A DNA stretch of 60,000 nt from Symbiodinium natans (taxonomy: Eukaryota > Sar > Dinophyceae > Suessiales > Symbiodiniaceae), in NCBI GenBank assembly GCA_905221605.1, contig CAJNDS010001868.1:535001-595000 (forward strand). The letters are read 5' to 3'. Below are positions 1-11,735 of this stretch, one piece after another. How positions within the stretch are numbered: the stretch's first letter is position 1; each line of letters begins with the position of its first letter. The translations under genes and the position numbers were made by a program. Under the pieces are notes generated by a model. That model was not told the origin of the DNA and did no database searches. It was given only the letters and a program-made list of their open reading frames with translations.

Positions 1-142
1 TTGGCTCGTGCATCCGAAGCTCTCTTGCTTGGGACGTTTGCCCTCCCTTGGGGGCTCAGGGTTTCAGATTCTTTTCCGACAGGCTGGATTTTGGCAGTTC
101 TCCAATTTTGTGGCGTGTTTCTGTTTGTTTGTTTGTTTGTTT

Positions 143-173
<31 letters not shown>

Positions 174-312
174 GGAGGGGTGGTGCCCTCAAAATAGACG
201 GGACCTGAAAAGGGACCATAGTCAAGAGAACCAACCACCTGGTGTGGTTCAAAGTCCAAGTTGTTGGCTGACTGTGCAGGAGTTGGGAAGTGTGGCTTTG
301 GGGAAATTCTAA

Positions 313-1132
313 ACCCTAAGCCCTGCAACCCTAAGCCCTAAGCCCTAAACCCTAAGCCAGTGGCGGCACCGACAGGGTATCTGGGCTACTGGTGGCGGAA
401 ACACCTCGAAGCTCTGCCAGGCAGCGGTGTGATGGGCCGGTCAGGTCTCTTCCTGATGGCTTGGGGTTTAGGGTTTAGGGTTGGGGTTTAGGGTTCAGGG
501 TTCAGGGTTCAGGGTTCAGGGTTCAGGGTTCAGGGTTTAGGGTTTAGGGTTTAGGGTTTAGGGTTTAGGGTTTAGGGTTTAGGGTTTAGGGCTCAGGGTT
601 TGGGGCTCCGGGTTTAGGAACCACAGACCCCGAGCTTCAACAGCAAAGCAAGCCTTGCAGTGGGAAGGCTTCGGAATCAGAAGTCCAAACTGCTCGCCAA
701 CCCTAGGCTTTGCTTAAGAGAACTCCACCCCCCAATTTTTTGGGGTTCTTAAAAAATAGTAGCCAATGATTAAGGTGTCTGTGTTGCGCAAGCCCTCCTT
801 GAGGGGGCGGTTACAAGTAGGGTTGCGTGCGCCTTGCTTCGGGATCTACATGCAGACGCCCTTCCTTGTAGCCCTCCCTACAAGAACCCCTACCCAAGAA
901 TCCTCAAAGCCCTAAGCCCTAAGCCCTAAGCCCTAAGCCCTAAGCCCTAAGCCCTAAGCCCTAAGCCCTAAGCCCTGAGCCCTAAGCCCTAAGCCCTAAG
1001 CCCTAAGCCCTAAGCCCTGCGCCCTACGCCCTACGCCCTAAGCCCTAAGCCCTACGCCCTAAGCCCTAAACCCTAAACCCTAAACCCTAAACCCTAACCC
1101 TACACCCTGAACCCTAAACCCTAAACCCTAAG
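313..1132. repeat. Telomere-type repeat blocks (CCCTAAG, TTCAGGG, TTTAGGG)
   Basis: Blocks at 313-350, 466-598 and 908-1132. Within a block one variant dominates: TTCAGGG at about 490-535, TTTAGGG at 536-590, CCCTAAG at 908-1065, then CCCTAAA. Orientation changes between blocks. The unique islands between them are partly exon-like (361-444). Confidence 0.9.
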
Positions 1133-2079
1133 CCGGCTTGACAGCCTCAAGCCTGAGCCCAAGCTGTGGTGTGGGAAAGGAGCAGTGGTGGCCTCCGGTT
1201 GCAAAGGCTTCGGGTGTAGGTTTAGGGTTTAGGGTTTAGGGTTTAGGGTTGCTGTGCATATTATTCGTCGCAAACTCCGGTCTCTCGACTGATGCTTAGG
1301 ATCTTAGGGGCCCAGCCTCGGCACGCCGAAATCCCAAAGGGTTTAGGGTTTAGGGTTTAGGGTTTAGGGTTTAGGGTTTAGGGTTTAGGGTTAGGTCACA
1401 AGCTTGCCAGGGCTTTCGGGAAGTGGATCACGTCATCATGCGGCTTGGCCGGCAAGAGATTCCCAAGCTCCGGGTCCCGATTTGGTGCAAACCCTAAACC
1501 CTAAACCCTAAACCCTAAACCCTAAACCCTAAACCCTAAGCCCTAAACCCTAAACCCTAAACCCTAAACCCTAAACCCTAAACCCTAAACCCTAAACCCT
1601 AAACCCTAAACCCTAAACCCTAAACCCAAGAGCGAAAACCCCTACATCCTAAGCCCCTAAACGCGAAACCCTCAAACCCCCAAGCCCCTAAACCCTGCAC
1701 CCCCACAACCCCCTCCTCCGCCCCACCTGGGCCCCCTCCAAGCCCGAATTCCAAAAGCCATATGAAGCAGGGTTTACATTACGAATTTTGGTGAGTGTAT
1801 ATAAGGTTCCTTTTAAATATTGGTGAGTGTATACCTTGGGTGTCCTTTTGGGGGTTACAAGAAATATAAACCCTACTTCAGATCAAGCCCAGAGCTGAGG
1901 ATTATAAACCCTAAACCCTAAACCCTAAACCCTAAACCCTAAACCCTAAACCCTAAACCCTAAACCCTAAACCCTAAACCTTAAACCCAGAGCTGAGGAT
2001 CTTCACATCCGCCGAGAGTCGGACCTTCCTCGGGTGCGACCCGAGTATTCTGGGAGATGAGGGCTTCGGGGGCGCCTAA
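361..2079 (+). CDS. Possible multi-exon gene: exons 361-444, 1411-1473, 1993-2079
   Basis: Island 361-444 follows CCAG and ends at CAG/GTCTCT; it reads GYLGYWWRKHLEALPGSG. Island 1411-1473 follows GCCAG and ends CGG/GTCCCG; it reads GFREVDHVIMRLGRQEIPKL. Island 1993-2079 follows an AG and reads LRIFTSAESRTFLGCDPSIL to a TAA at 2077. The last two join in phase 0; the first needs a missing exon. Between them are CCCTAAG, CCCTAAA and TTTAGGG blocks. Whether they are one gene is unproven. Product unknown. Confidence 0.3.
1763..1880. mobile_element. MITE-like element, copy 1 (118 bp)
   Basis: Ends TGAAGCAGGGT and ACCCTACTTCA form an imperfect terminal inverted repeat. The interior has two GGTGAGTGTATA-like units. 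A close copy lies at 46172-46288, on the other side of the retrotransposon. Confidence 0.65.
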
Positions 2080-2450
2080 AACCCTAAGCCCTAAGCCCTA
2101 AGCCCTAAGCCCTAAACCCTAACCCCTAAACCCTAAACCCTAAACCCTAAACCCTAAACCCTAAACTTTAAACCCTAAACCGCCTTAAGCTGATACTAGT
2201 AGCGGAGTTGTCGGACCGTGAAACTCCAACAATTCCTTTGAAGGCGATAGCGCATTTGCAACCCTAAACCCTAAACCCTAAAGCCCTACACCCTAAACCC
2301 GAGACCCTAAACCCCTAACCCCTAAACCCTAAACCCTAAACCCTAAACCCTAAACCCTAAACCCTAAACCCCTACTCCCTAAACCCTAAACCCCTAAACC
2401 CTAAACCCCAAACCCTAAACCCTAAACCTTTAGGGGCCACCAGGGTAAAG

Positions 2451-2670
2451 CCAGCGGCCAAAGCCCCCACGCCAGTGCTCTGTCTGGTCGACAGCACCTT
2501 CCAGCACCTCCTGTTCAACGAGGAAACTTCCAAATACCAGAGCTATGGAGTGAGAACCCTGCTCTCGGGCTACGCAGTCATCTGCCCTGGAGCCACGTTG
2601 ACTACCCGCTACACCTCACAGGGAGCGAGCCATCCTTCGATTCTGGAAGCCCTCACACGCTTCGGATTCC
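2451..2670 (+). CDS. Exon-like island of unknown product
   Basis: Open from an AG at 2449-2450 through about 73 codons (PAAKAPTPVLCLVDSTFQHL ... SHPSILEALTRFGF). Composition and amino-acid mix look coding and the block is sharply bounded by CCCTAAA arrays. The donor is unclear. Confidence 0.35.
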
Positions 2671-3194
2671 TAAACCTTAAGCCCTAAACCCTAAACCCCT
2701 AAACCCCTAAACCCTAAACCCCTACACCCTACACCCTAAACCCTTAAACCCTAAACCCTGAACCCTAAACCCTCATCCCTAGACCCTAATCCCTAAACCC
2801 TGAATCCCAAGAGATGGGGGGTCGATCTAGATGATGGCCCCCTGTTTGGTATCCTCCACTATCAGGATCATACTATCACAGAGACCCCCCTAAGGGCCCA
2901 ATGCCCCAGTAGAGGTGCTTCTTGTGGGTGTATACTGGAAACATAGGGTTATTGGGAACAGTCATGTTGATGAACTGCCGTATCACTTGTTGTCCCGAAG
3001 CCCCAGATAAGGAGGGGTGGTTGCTTTGAAGCCCTATAGACCCCTGAACCCTGAACCCTGAACCCTAAACCCTAAACCCTAAACCCCGAACCACGAACCC
3101 CGAAACACTGTGGAAGGTATGCCCGGATGGTCGACGAGCCGGATGACATGCTCTTCCCAGGAGCTGTTGCGTCATGATCAGTGCCTGGGTTTCG

Positions 3195-4038
3195 GGTTAG
3201 GGTTTAGGGCTTAGGGCTTAGGGTTTAGGGCTTAGGGTTTAGGGTTTAGGGTTTAGGGTTTAGGGTTTAGGGTTTAGGGTTTAGGGTTTAGGGTTTAGGG
3301 TTTAGGGGGTAGGGTTTAGGGTTTAGGGTTTAGGGTTAGAGTTTAGGGTTGGTATAAGCAGGGTTCCAAGTCCCACCAAAAAGGTTCAAGGCAGCCCTAC
3401 AGTCCCAAAGCCCTAAAACCCTGCAGCGGGACAACCTTAGGGGTCCAAGGCACAACCCTGAGCCCTAAACCCTAAGCCCTAAGCCCTAAGCCCTAAGCCC
3501 TAAGCCCTAAGCCCTAAGCCCTAAGCCCTAAGCCCTAAGCCCTAAGCCCTAAACCCTAAACCCTAAACCCTAAACCCCCAGTCCGATTAAAGGCCCCAGA
3601 GTTGCTCCTCTCAGAAGTGCACTGGAAGCTGCGTAAGAGAATCTTGCCTTTGGTGTCCGTTCTGGTTTGGTCCCTTTTTGAGACTTCCCCTTCTCGCAAT
3701 CTGCATATCCATATGTACAGAGAATATGCATGCATGAGCACATATGTAAGAACGACAATTTGCCACCCGGCAAAAGGACCGTGAGCCGTTTGTGCTTTCA
3801 GCAGACAGTCCCACCCTAAACTCTAAACTCTAAACCCTAAACCCTAAGCCCTAAACCCGAAACCCATTAACCTTCAAGTGGCTTCTCCAGGCATTTGGGG
3901 GGAATTCTCCAGTCGGCTGGGGCACAGCTTCAAGGCAGCAGCGTGGTCATGCGCGACTGAAAGAGAGGGGGTTAGGGTTTCGGGTTTCGGGTTCAGGGTT
4001 CAGGGTTCAGGGTTTAGGTTTAGGGTTTAGGGTTAGGG
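3195..4038. repeat. Telomere-type repeat blocks
   Basis: TTTAGGG at 3195-3352, CCCTAAG at 3462-3578, short CCCTAAA at 3820-3865 and mixed TTCAGGG/TTTAGGG at 3975-4038. The island 3590-3800 has open frames on both strands but nothing convincing. 4040-4640 is unique DNA in which I see no clear gene. Confidence 0.85.
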
Positions 4039-4645
4039 TGGTTCTGTCGTGAGGTTGACTACCTCAAGAGCAATGAAGTTAAGGGAGCGTCCGCTGTGTT
4101 GGGCTTTCATGTGAGGCTGAGTTGGGCTTGCAGAAGGGCTTGTGTCAGCGAGGATGCTCAGCTAGTGGGTATGAGGCCGAAGGCAAAGCACGTCGGCGCT
4201 CGCGAGCCCTAGGCCCTCAACTCTACAGGCATTGCCCAACCCCTTGAAGCGGAGAACTGTTGCTTGAAAGTCAAACCACCACCAGGCAGCTCAATTTTCC
4301 TCCAAGCTTCTTGTGTCAGCTCCGGATTGAGGTGTTAAGATGGTCTTGAGGTCTCAGAAAAATGCGGGTGCCAGCGAGTCCCTTCAAGCAAACTCACCCG
4401 ACTTATTTGTGCATCGAGTCGTTGAAGCCGAAACAGACTCTCTACGATTCACAGCCGTTTCGGGTCACGAAGTGGGTGTATGGTTGAGTGCTTAGGGCTG
4501 AGAAGCCGTCAGCTTTGGGGTGCTGGGCTTGGGGTTTCCAAGCCCTCTCTTTAGGTTTAGGGCTTCAGCTGTTGCTTAGGGCTTGGGGCTTAGGGCTTAG
4601 GGCTTATAGGGCTTTTTGAATCCCGAAGCTGCCGCCGGGAGCCCG

Positions 4646-7048
4646 ATGCACTGGCTTTGCTTCTTCGGGCTGCTGGCGGGCGCAGCCGGGCCGGCCGGCG
4701 CCGTCCTGGACGCGCTGGGGCGCGACGACGAGTGCACGGGGAGTGCAGGTGCCCCCTAGAACGCTGAGGTGCGCTAAAGCATAGTCTGTGAGAAGAGAGC
4801 TTAAACTCTGGCAGATTTAGGGTTTTTGGGTCTTTCAGCCCCTTGTTTTGTGTAGCCTGGCGTGGTAAGGACGGGCTTCTTCGGCTCCTTAAGACTTCGG
4901 GCTCCTTAAGACTTCGGGCTCCTTAAGACTTCGGGTCTTCTGCCGAGGCTTGTTGAAACAGCGTCTGCTTGGAACGGGCTATAAGTACCATAGGGGGAGG
5001 GCAGCGAATGTACGTACAGCGATACATGGTCATCCTTCCTTCTTGTTGCGTTGCTGCTCTTCTGTTGGTCCACTGCGCAGACACTTGACCAAGTCGTGAC
5101 CGAACAGGGAATCGCAGAATTAAGTCAAAGAAACCCGAAGCCCTAAACCCCAAACCCTAAGCCGCAGCCATGGCAAGGAAAGCACATCTAGGGGCTGATC
5201 TCAAAGCCGGCCGAAATGACACAGGGCTAATCTCACCTCCTCAACCATCAACACTGAACTACCAATTGCTTAAGAACCCCGGAACATCCCTTATTAAGGG
5301 CAATATAGGAATATCATTGTCTTCTCTTTTGGGGTTTCTTAAGCAAATAGTAGTGAACCCAAGACGTTTGGGGTTTTTTGGGTTTAGGGACTAGGGTTAG
5401 GGTTTAGGGTTAGGGCCTCAGGTTAGCCCATGGGCCTTAGGTGCGCCTTGCGCGCTGACGGCCCTCCAGCGTCGACACAACGTCACGCGGGAGGCGGAGA
5501 GGCCAGGGCTTTGTGGGCTTGGGGTTTGGGGTTTGAAACCCTAAACCCTAAACCCTAAACCCGAAACCCTAAACCCTAAACCCTAAACCCTAAACCCTAA
5601 ACCCTAAACCCTAAACCCTGGAGTCCAGGCAATGACCGTACCCGCCCAGCAGGGAATCGGGATTTAGGGGGCCCCTTGGGTTCTGTCTAGGCGGGTTGAG
5701 GGTTGAGGGCTCGGGGGTTTAGGGTTTAGGGTTTAGGGTTTAGGGTTTAGGGTTTAGGGATCGGGGTTGAGGGATGCTCCCCCTCTCCCCCCCTCCCCCC
5801 TTCCGGAGCTTGTAATCCACCCCCCCCTCCCTAACAATATAACCCCCCTCTACCCCCTAATCTGAAATACTCCCCGTCTACTACAACATAACCATAATCG
5901 GAGTAACTTTAAATTTAGGGGGGGGGGGGGGTAGGGGATTACTCTCCGTGAGCCCCTAAACCCTAACACCCTAAACCTTGCACCCTCAACCCCAACCCTA
6001 AACCTTAAACCCTCAACCCTGCCCCGCCCATCCGGGACCTTGTAACCTCCCTAGGGTTTAGGGTTTAGGGTTTAGGGTTTAGGGTTTAGGGTTTAGGGTT
6101 TAGGGTTTAGGGTTTAGGGTTTAGGGTTTAGGGTTTAGGGTTTAGGGTTTAGGGGAGGCAGAACCTCTCTTCCTGCTACTTCAAGGGCATCTACCTGGCC
6201 GGCGAGGTGGGGGTGTCAGGGTGGATTTAGGCCTCAGACTCGTGTTAAAAGCCCTAAGGCTTGAACTCTAAAACGACATCCCGTCGAAGCTGCTTGGAGC
6301 TTATTCCCCTAAACCCTAAACCCTAAGCCCTAAACCCTAAACCCTAAACCCTAAACCCTAAACCCTAAACCCTAAACCCTAAACCCTAAACCCTCAACCC
6401 TCAACCCTCAACCCTCAACCCTAAACCCTAAACCCTAAACCCTAAACCCTAAACCCCTTAGGATTCGACACATGGCTGGCTGAAGCGGCCCTTGCCCTGG
6501 CTAAGGTGAAGGAGGTGAGCTCCTTCCCAGACATCACCGTGAAGGTGGTATCGAGCTTCTGGGTTGCTGTTAAGAACTTGTTTAAGTCAAGTTAGGGTTT
6601 CCTTGTTGTGGTAGCTTTTCCGACAGCAAAAGCCAGGTTTTCCCGACTTGGATGTAAAGATCGTGAGCTCCTTTCCGCACTCCTGCGGCGAGTGGAAGAT
6701 GGTCTCGAGCTTTCCCGACTTCACAGTCGCTAGGAAAGGCCTTTGGGACATTTACATTTTTTTCCTTAATTTGGGCTTAAGAGGCTTAAACTCTAAACCC
6801 TACACCCTGCACCCTACACCCTAAACCCTAAACCCTAAACCCTAAACCTCAAGCCCTAAGGCCTAAATCCTAAACCATAAACCCTAAACCCTAAACCCTA
6901 AACCCTAAACCCTAAACCCTAAACCCTAAACCCTAAAGCCTTTTTTTTTCAAGGGTTTTTTTTTGGGCCATCCGAGGTCAAGTTCGTTCGCAGCTTCCCC
7001 GACATCAGCATCCGCTACGTGAGCAGCTTTCCCGGCTTGCACCGCTAG
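4646..7048 (+). CDS. Six-exon secreted protein with SSFPD repeats (introns carry telomere-type arrays)
   Basis: Proposed exons: 4646-4748, 5441-5481, 6162-6206, 6506-6562 (or from 6462), 6627-6725, 6977-7048. Exon 1 encodes a signal peptide (MHWLCFFGLLAGAAGPAGA) then LDALGRDDECTGSAG; exon 2 continues with APCALTALQRR, a motif I recall from many dinoflagellate secreted proteins. The exon 1 to 2 join is phase 1, and the joins of exons 4, 5 and 6 are phase 0, so the frame stays open to a TAG at 7046. The C-terminal half repeats V-x-SSFPD about six times (VSSFPDITVKVVSSF, VSSFPHSCGEWKMVSSFPD, VKFVRSFPDISIRYVSSFPG). That pattern resembles the septoil-knot (Septknot) family as I remember it. Introns consist mostly of CCCTAAA or TTTAGGG blocks. 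Exons 2-4 boundaries are the least certain. Confidence 0.6.
4877..4937 (+). repeat. Tandem 19-nt repeat, three units
   Basis: The unit GGCTCCTTAAGACTTCG is repeated three times with 19-nt period, inside the proposed first intron of the SSFPD gene. Confidence 0.8.
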
Positions 7049-7318
7049 CCTGGCTGGCTCTGAGTATAGGGACCGAGGGTACCCATTGGGGGTTTAGGGT
7101 TTAGGGTTTAGGGTTTAGGGTTTAGGGTAATCCCTGCAAGGGCATATCTAGGGCCCTACTTCCCTCATTCCCTTTTAAGACGAAGCAGCCGGAGCCTTCA
7201 GCGACAGCAAGCGTTGCTCTGGCATGTACATAGGCGGAACATTTCGACGGTTTAGGGTTTAGGGTTTAGGGTTTAGGGTTTAGGGTTTAGGGTTTAGGGT
7301 TTAGGGTTTAGGGTTTAA
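5536..7318. repeat. CCCTAAA/TTTAGGG blocks within and after the SSFPD gene
   Basis: Blocks at 5536-5617, 5718-5760, 6052-6152 (fourteen near-perfect TTTAGGG units), 6307-6455 (with a CCCTCAA sub-block), 6790-6937, 7090-7127 and 7249-7318. Those up to 6937 fall inside the proposed introns, in either orientation. Confidence 0.9.
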
Positions 7319-7652
7319 GGGGCCTCCCTCTGTTCACCCTGCTTTGTGCAGGCGGCTGCACCCGGCCTGGCCAAAAAGTGCTCATGGCATCGCCCTGCCC
7401 GAAACCCGACAGCCCTAAACCCCAAACCCTCAACCCTCAACCCTCAACCCTAAACCCTAAACCCTAAACCCTGAACCCTGAACCGTAAACCCTAAACCCT
7501 AAACCCTAAACCCTAAACCCTAAACCCTAAACCCGAAGTGCTCTTGAGCCCTCCCGGATCCCTTGCTTGCAATGTGGGCTCGGAAGGTGCACTGGCTGAA
7601 GCAGTGCTCCGTCGGGCTGGTCCAGCTCCCGGGGGGTGTTTTGGATTTCTAG
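7189..7652 (+). CDS. Possible exons 7189-7249, 7352-7405 and 7572-7652
   Basis: 7189-7249 (after GCAG, before GT) reads GAFSDSKRCSGMYIGGTF. 7352-7405 follows TTTGTGCAG. 7572-7652 is open from an ATG and reads KVHWLKQCSVGLVQLPGGVL to a TAG at 7650. They lie just downstream of the SSFPD gene and could be a second gene or paralogous pieces: the first shares a C-x-G-x-Y-x-G flavour with SCYFKGIYLAG at 6162-6206. The linkage is a guess. Confidence 0.3.
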
Positions 7653-8247
7653 ATAGTGAGGGTTGAGGGTTTAGGGTTTAGGGTTCTGGGGTTTGCAGGT
7701 GCCTCAGGGCCCTTGTAGGATTTAGGGTTTTAAGCGCAGAAATCCCCGGTCCGCGACCGTTTGGAACCCAAAGATCCCTAAACCCGGACCCCTATGAGCG
7801 ATAAGGCCCAATGCCTTCTAGGCGCGCAGGCTGTGCATTCTTCTTACGGGCGTTTGAGGGTTGAGGGCGGACCGCATTTGGCAATCAAACTTACATGTAC
7901 CCTAGGTAGGATTACAGGGACCCTCAAAAGGGAACCCTTCTCAACCCTCTTCTGCCTCTCATAAACAGGGACCTTACTGATAGTGCCTATATCCCCAAGG
8001 GTCACCCTAATCCTATCCCGTAATGTAGTTGGTTAAACAGGGCAAGGAAGCGTTTAACTTACATGTCTCAAAAGGGGGCTCAAGAGCAGTTGCGTCTTGC
8101 GGTTTGCTTGGGTTCAGGTTGGGGAGATTCGGGTTTTGCACGCCAATACCTTAAGACCGAGACCCCAAAAGACGTAAGCCCCAAAACCCTGAGCCTGAAC
8201 CCCTTCAACCCTAAACCCCTAAAACCCAACCACCCCCATGCCCTAAA

Positions 8248-8361
8248 CTAGGCTGCCCAGTAGTACCCTTATTCCCTTTTTGGGGGGTTTAGGTTCCCTT
8301 ATAAACCCCTTTAAGCAAAAAAGGGGCACCCCCTTTAAGCCTAGGTTACTGGGCAGCCTAG
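8248..8361. mobile_element. MITE-like element with 18-bp inverted ends
   Basis: CTAGGCTGCCCAGTAGTACC at the left and GGTTACTGGGCAGCCTAG at the right are near-perfect inverted repeats. The interior is 75 bp with no coding content. Confidence 0.6.
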
Positions 8362-8396
8362 TAAAGCCCGAAGCCTTTCCTTCTGCCAAGGCTCAG

Positions 8397-8459
8397 GCTG
8401 ACCACATCCGCAACCCACACAACAACGACGAGCCCGTTCGCCGGGGCAAAGACGGCCAG
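8397..8459 (+). CDS. Exon-like island (21 codons)
   Basis: Bounded by CTCAG and a GC donor (CAG/GCCCGC). It reads ADHIRNPHNNDEPVRRGKDG. It adjoins a MITE-like element at 8248-8361 and a CCCTAAA block from 8500. Parent gene unknown. Confidence 0.3.
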
Positions 8460-9264
8460 GCCCGCGATTTAGGGGCTTAGGGCTCAGGGCTTGACCTAGA
8501 CCCTAAACCCTAAACCCTAAACCCTAAACCCTGAACCCTGAACCCTAAACCCTAAACCCTAAACCCTAAACCCGAAACCCGAAACCCTGAACGCCCTTCA
8601 GCCCCTCCTAAACCCCGTTAAGCCCCTCCTAAACCCCCTTTAGCCCTTCCTAAGCCCCCTCCTAAGCCCCTTAGGCGTTTTTGGCTGGGTTGCCTACCTA
8701 CACAAAGTTAGGGCCTAAGGGCTCTTGAGGGATTCTAGGGTTTAGGACTTGGTGTTTCAGGTTTAGGTTTTAGGGTTCAGGGTTGAGGCCTCTTGGGGGT
8801 TGGGGGAGGGTCTGCTCGGCAAGACTTTACCCTAAACCCTAAACCGTAAACCCTAAACCCTAAACCCTAAACCCTAAACCCTAAACCCTAAACCCTAAAC
8901 CCTAAACCCTAAACCCTAAACCCTAAACCCTAAACCCTAAACCCTAAACCCTGGATTTGGAGAATCCAAGCCATCCACACCCTCAACTCTAAACCCTAAA
9001 TCCTACTCTAAACACCCTGAAACCCCGCAGCCCCAAAGCCTTGAAGCCCTACCTCAAAAGCCCCACAGGCCCAAAAGCCCTCAAACCCTGACACTTTAAG
9101 AAGGCCTGGAGACTTCAAGCCTTGAAGCCCTTACACCAGTAGGGTTTAGGGTTTCGGGTTCAGGGTTTAGGGTTTAGGGTTCGGGGTTCAGGGTTCAGGG
9201 TTTAGGGTTTAGGGTTTAGGGTTTAGGGTTTCGGGTTTAGGGTTTCGGGTTTAGGCTGTTTCAG

Positions 9265-9356
9265 GAGCTGCCCGCCAGCGTCGGCGAGCGCCTCTGCCGA
9301 TTCCTCTGGCAGGCGGACGACGAGGACCTCCAAAGGGAACAGAGAAGGAAGAACCG
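9265..9356 (+). CDS. Exon-like island, charged helical sequence
   Basis: After TTTCAG, it reads ELPASVGERLCRFLWQADDE then DLQREQRRKN up to a GT at 9357. TTTAGGG blocks lie on both sides, so the flanking introns would be repeat-filled. No family recognised. Confidence 0.4.
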
Positions 9357-9549
9357 GTTTAGGGTTTAGGGTTTAGGGTTTAGGGTTTAGGGTTTAAGGG
9401 TTTAGGGTTTAGGTTTTAGGGTTTAGGGTTTAGGGTTTAGGGTTTAGTTTCCCTAAAGCCCCAAAGGGTATCACCTGAAGCCATAAACCTCGTAAAACCA
9501 TTAACGCTTGACGCCCGGAAGCCCCCCTGTCGGAGCCCCCAAGGGCTGA

Positions 9550-10690
9550 CCAGGACTTTAGGGTTTGGGGTTTCGGGATTGAGGGGTTCAGGGATTTCGG
9601 GTTTGGGGTTTTGGGGTTTGGGGTTTAGGGCTTGGGGAATTGGGGATTGAGGGCTTTAGGGCCTCGTTGAGGGTTTCGGGTATTCAGTGTTTTCGGGTTG
9701 GGGTGGGGGTTTTGGGTGAGTTTAGGGCTTCGGGTTGAAGGGGTTAGGCTTTAGGGTATGAGGGTTGGGGGGTTTGGGCATCTGGGGTCTCGAAGTCTTG
9801 GGGCCTAGGGTTTGGGTTTGGGAAGCCACTCCGCAACCGTCAACCGTGGAATCTTTTGGCTTGTAGTTTTAGGTGCATTCCTGAAAAATTCGCGGTATCT
9901 GCAGCTCCCGAAACCCTAGCCCTAAACACCTAAACCCTGAACCTTAAACCCGAAACACGGAAACACCGAAACACCGAAACACCGAAACACCGAAACACCG
10001 AAACACCCAAACACCCAAACCCCAAACCCCAAACCCCAAACCCCAAACCCCAAGCCCCAAACCCCAAACCCCAAACCCCAAACCCCTTCCCCCGCAAAAC
10101 AAAAATCAAAATCAGGTTTACGACTAGCTATCAAACCCAACCTGCAGAACTACTACCCTCGGGGACAGGTTTTAAGGTTTGCGTTTGCCCCCTAAGCCTT
10201 ATAAAATGGGTTGGTGGTCTCTTTAAGTAGGGTTTCTGTTTCATGGGGGGCATTTCTTGGGGTTCTTGCTAGTAAGGCTATGTTAAGGTATAAGGTTTGG
10301 ACCCAAGAGGCCACCGGCCTTTATAGCCCAAAGCCCAAAGCCCTAAGCCCTAAGCCCTAAGCCCTAAGCCCTAAGCCCTAAGCCCTAAGCCCTAAACCCT
10401 AAGCCCTAAACCCTAAACCCTAAACCCTAAACCCTAAACCCTGAACCCTAAAAGGTATACCGGGTATCAAGTAAAGAGGCCACCGTGCCTTTACAGCCCA
10501 AGCCCTCCCTTCGCTGTTGAAGGATATCCTCAAAGGCTCTGAGTTCCAGCTCCCAGCCTGAGATTGGGGAAGGGATTGGGGGGGGCGGGGGGTTTAGGGT
10601 TTAGGGTTTAGGGTTTGGGGTTTAGGGTTTAGGGTTTAAGGTTTAGGGTTTAGGGTTTGGGGTTTAGGGTTTTGGGTTTAGGGTTTAGGG
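9550..10690. repeat. G-rich degenerate repeats, GAAACACC and CCCCAAA blocks
   Basis: 9550-9830 is decayed TTTGGGG/TTTAGGG. 9955-10010 is GAAACACC repeated about seven times. 10013-10085 is CCCCAAA. 10330-10450 is CCCTAAG then CCCTAAA. 10590-10690 is TTTAGGG. Two related sequences (AAGAGGCCACCGGCCTTTA at 10289, close match at 10474) flank the 10330 block. Confidence 0.8.
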
Positions 10691-11129
10691 CTTAGGGCTC
10701 AGGGGCTTGGGGTTTGGGGGTGGGAGGGGGACATTTGTTTGGGAGGTTGAAGTGTGGGGTCTTCGGGTCTTGTAAGGTCTTATAGGGTTTAGGCTACCAA
10801 GGTTTGGGGTCTGAAGTTTCGGTTAAGGGTTCAGGGTTTAGGGTTTTGGGCTTGGGGCTTCGGGTTTAGGGTTTAGGGTTTAGTATTTGCGGGATGTTGG
10901 GTTTGGGGGCAGCTTCTCGGAGTTTGAAGTGTTCGGGCTCAGGGTTCTAAATGTTTGCGGGCTTCGGGTTGGTGCTTGGAATCGCTTCCTGAAAGGTCCC
11001 AAATGAGTCCAAGGCGCTAACACACGTGAAGGCCCAATTCTGGAGAGGCCCTGGTGTACCAGGTCTTGGGTTTAGGGTTCAAGGTTGAAAGTTTTGGCCT
11101 CCGTGATGGATTTGGGGTTTCCCTTTATT

Positions 11130-11508
<379 letters not shown>

Positions 11509-11735
11509 TTTTGGTGTAGGGCCCAGGGTTTCAACCTTTAGGCAAGTCCGAATTCCTAAGCCCCCAAACCTGTGTCCCACATCCCAAAGCCCGGAATCCC
11601 GGCACCCCTGGGCACCCCTTAAGCACCCGTAAGCACCTCCGAAACACCTCCGAAACACCACGTAAGCACCGGTAAGCCTTAGACCCTAAGCCCTAAACCC
11701 TAAACCCTAAACCCTAAACCCTAAACCCTAAAACC

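Larger units (their letters stand above)
1210..3085. repeat. Telomere-type repeat blocks, both orientations
   Basis: TTTAGGG at 1210-1250 and 1339-1392; CCCTAAA at 1490-1626, 1904-1982, 2081-2178, 2260-2430, 2680-2800 (degenerate) and 3042-3085. The blocks are separated by 80-250 bp islands holding exon candidates and a MITE-like element. Confidence 0.9.
7413..9447. repeat. CCCTAAA/TTTAGGG blocks
   Basis: Blocks at 7413-7533, 8500-8592, 8830-8951, 9141-9255 and 9357-9447. Between 7655 and 8247 the DNA is mixed low-complexity with no gene I can support. 8593-8820 contains degenerate CCTAAGCCCC-type sequence. Confidence 0.85.

Noticed and set aside
9922-10140. 72-aa minus-strand ORF of repeated GVWGLGF
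   Set aside because: It is the translation of CCCCAAA repeats. The same holds for 54057-54263.
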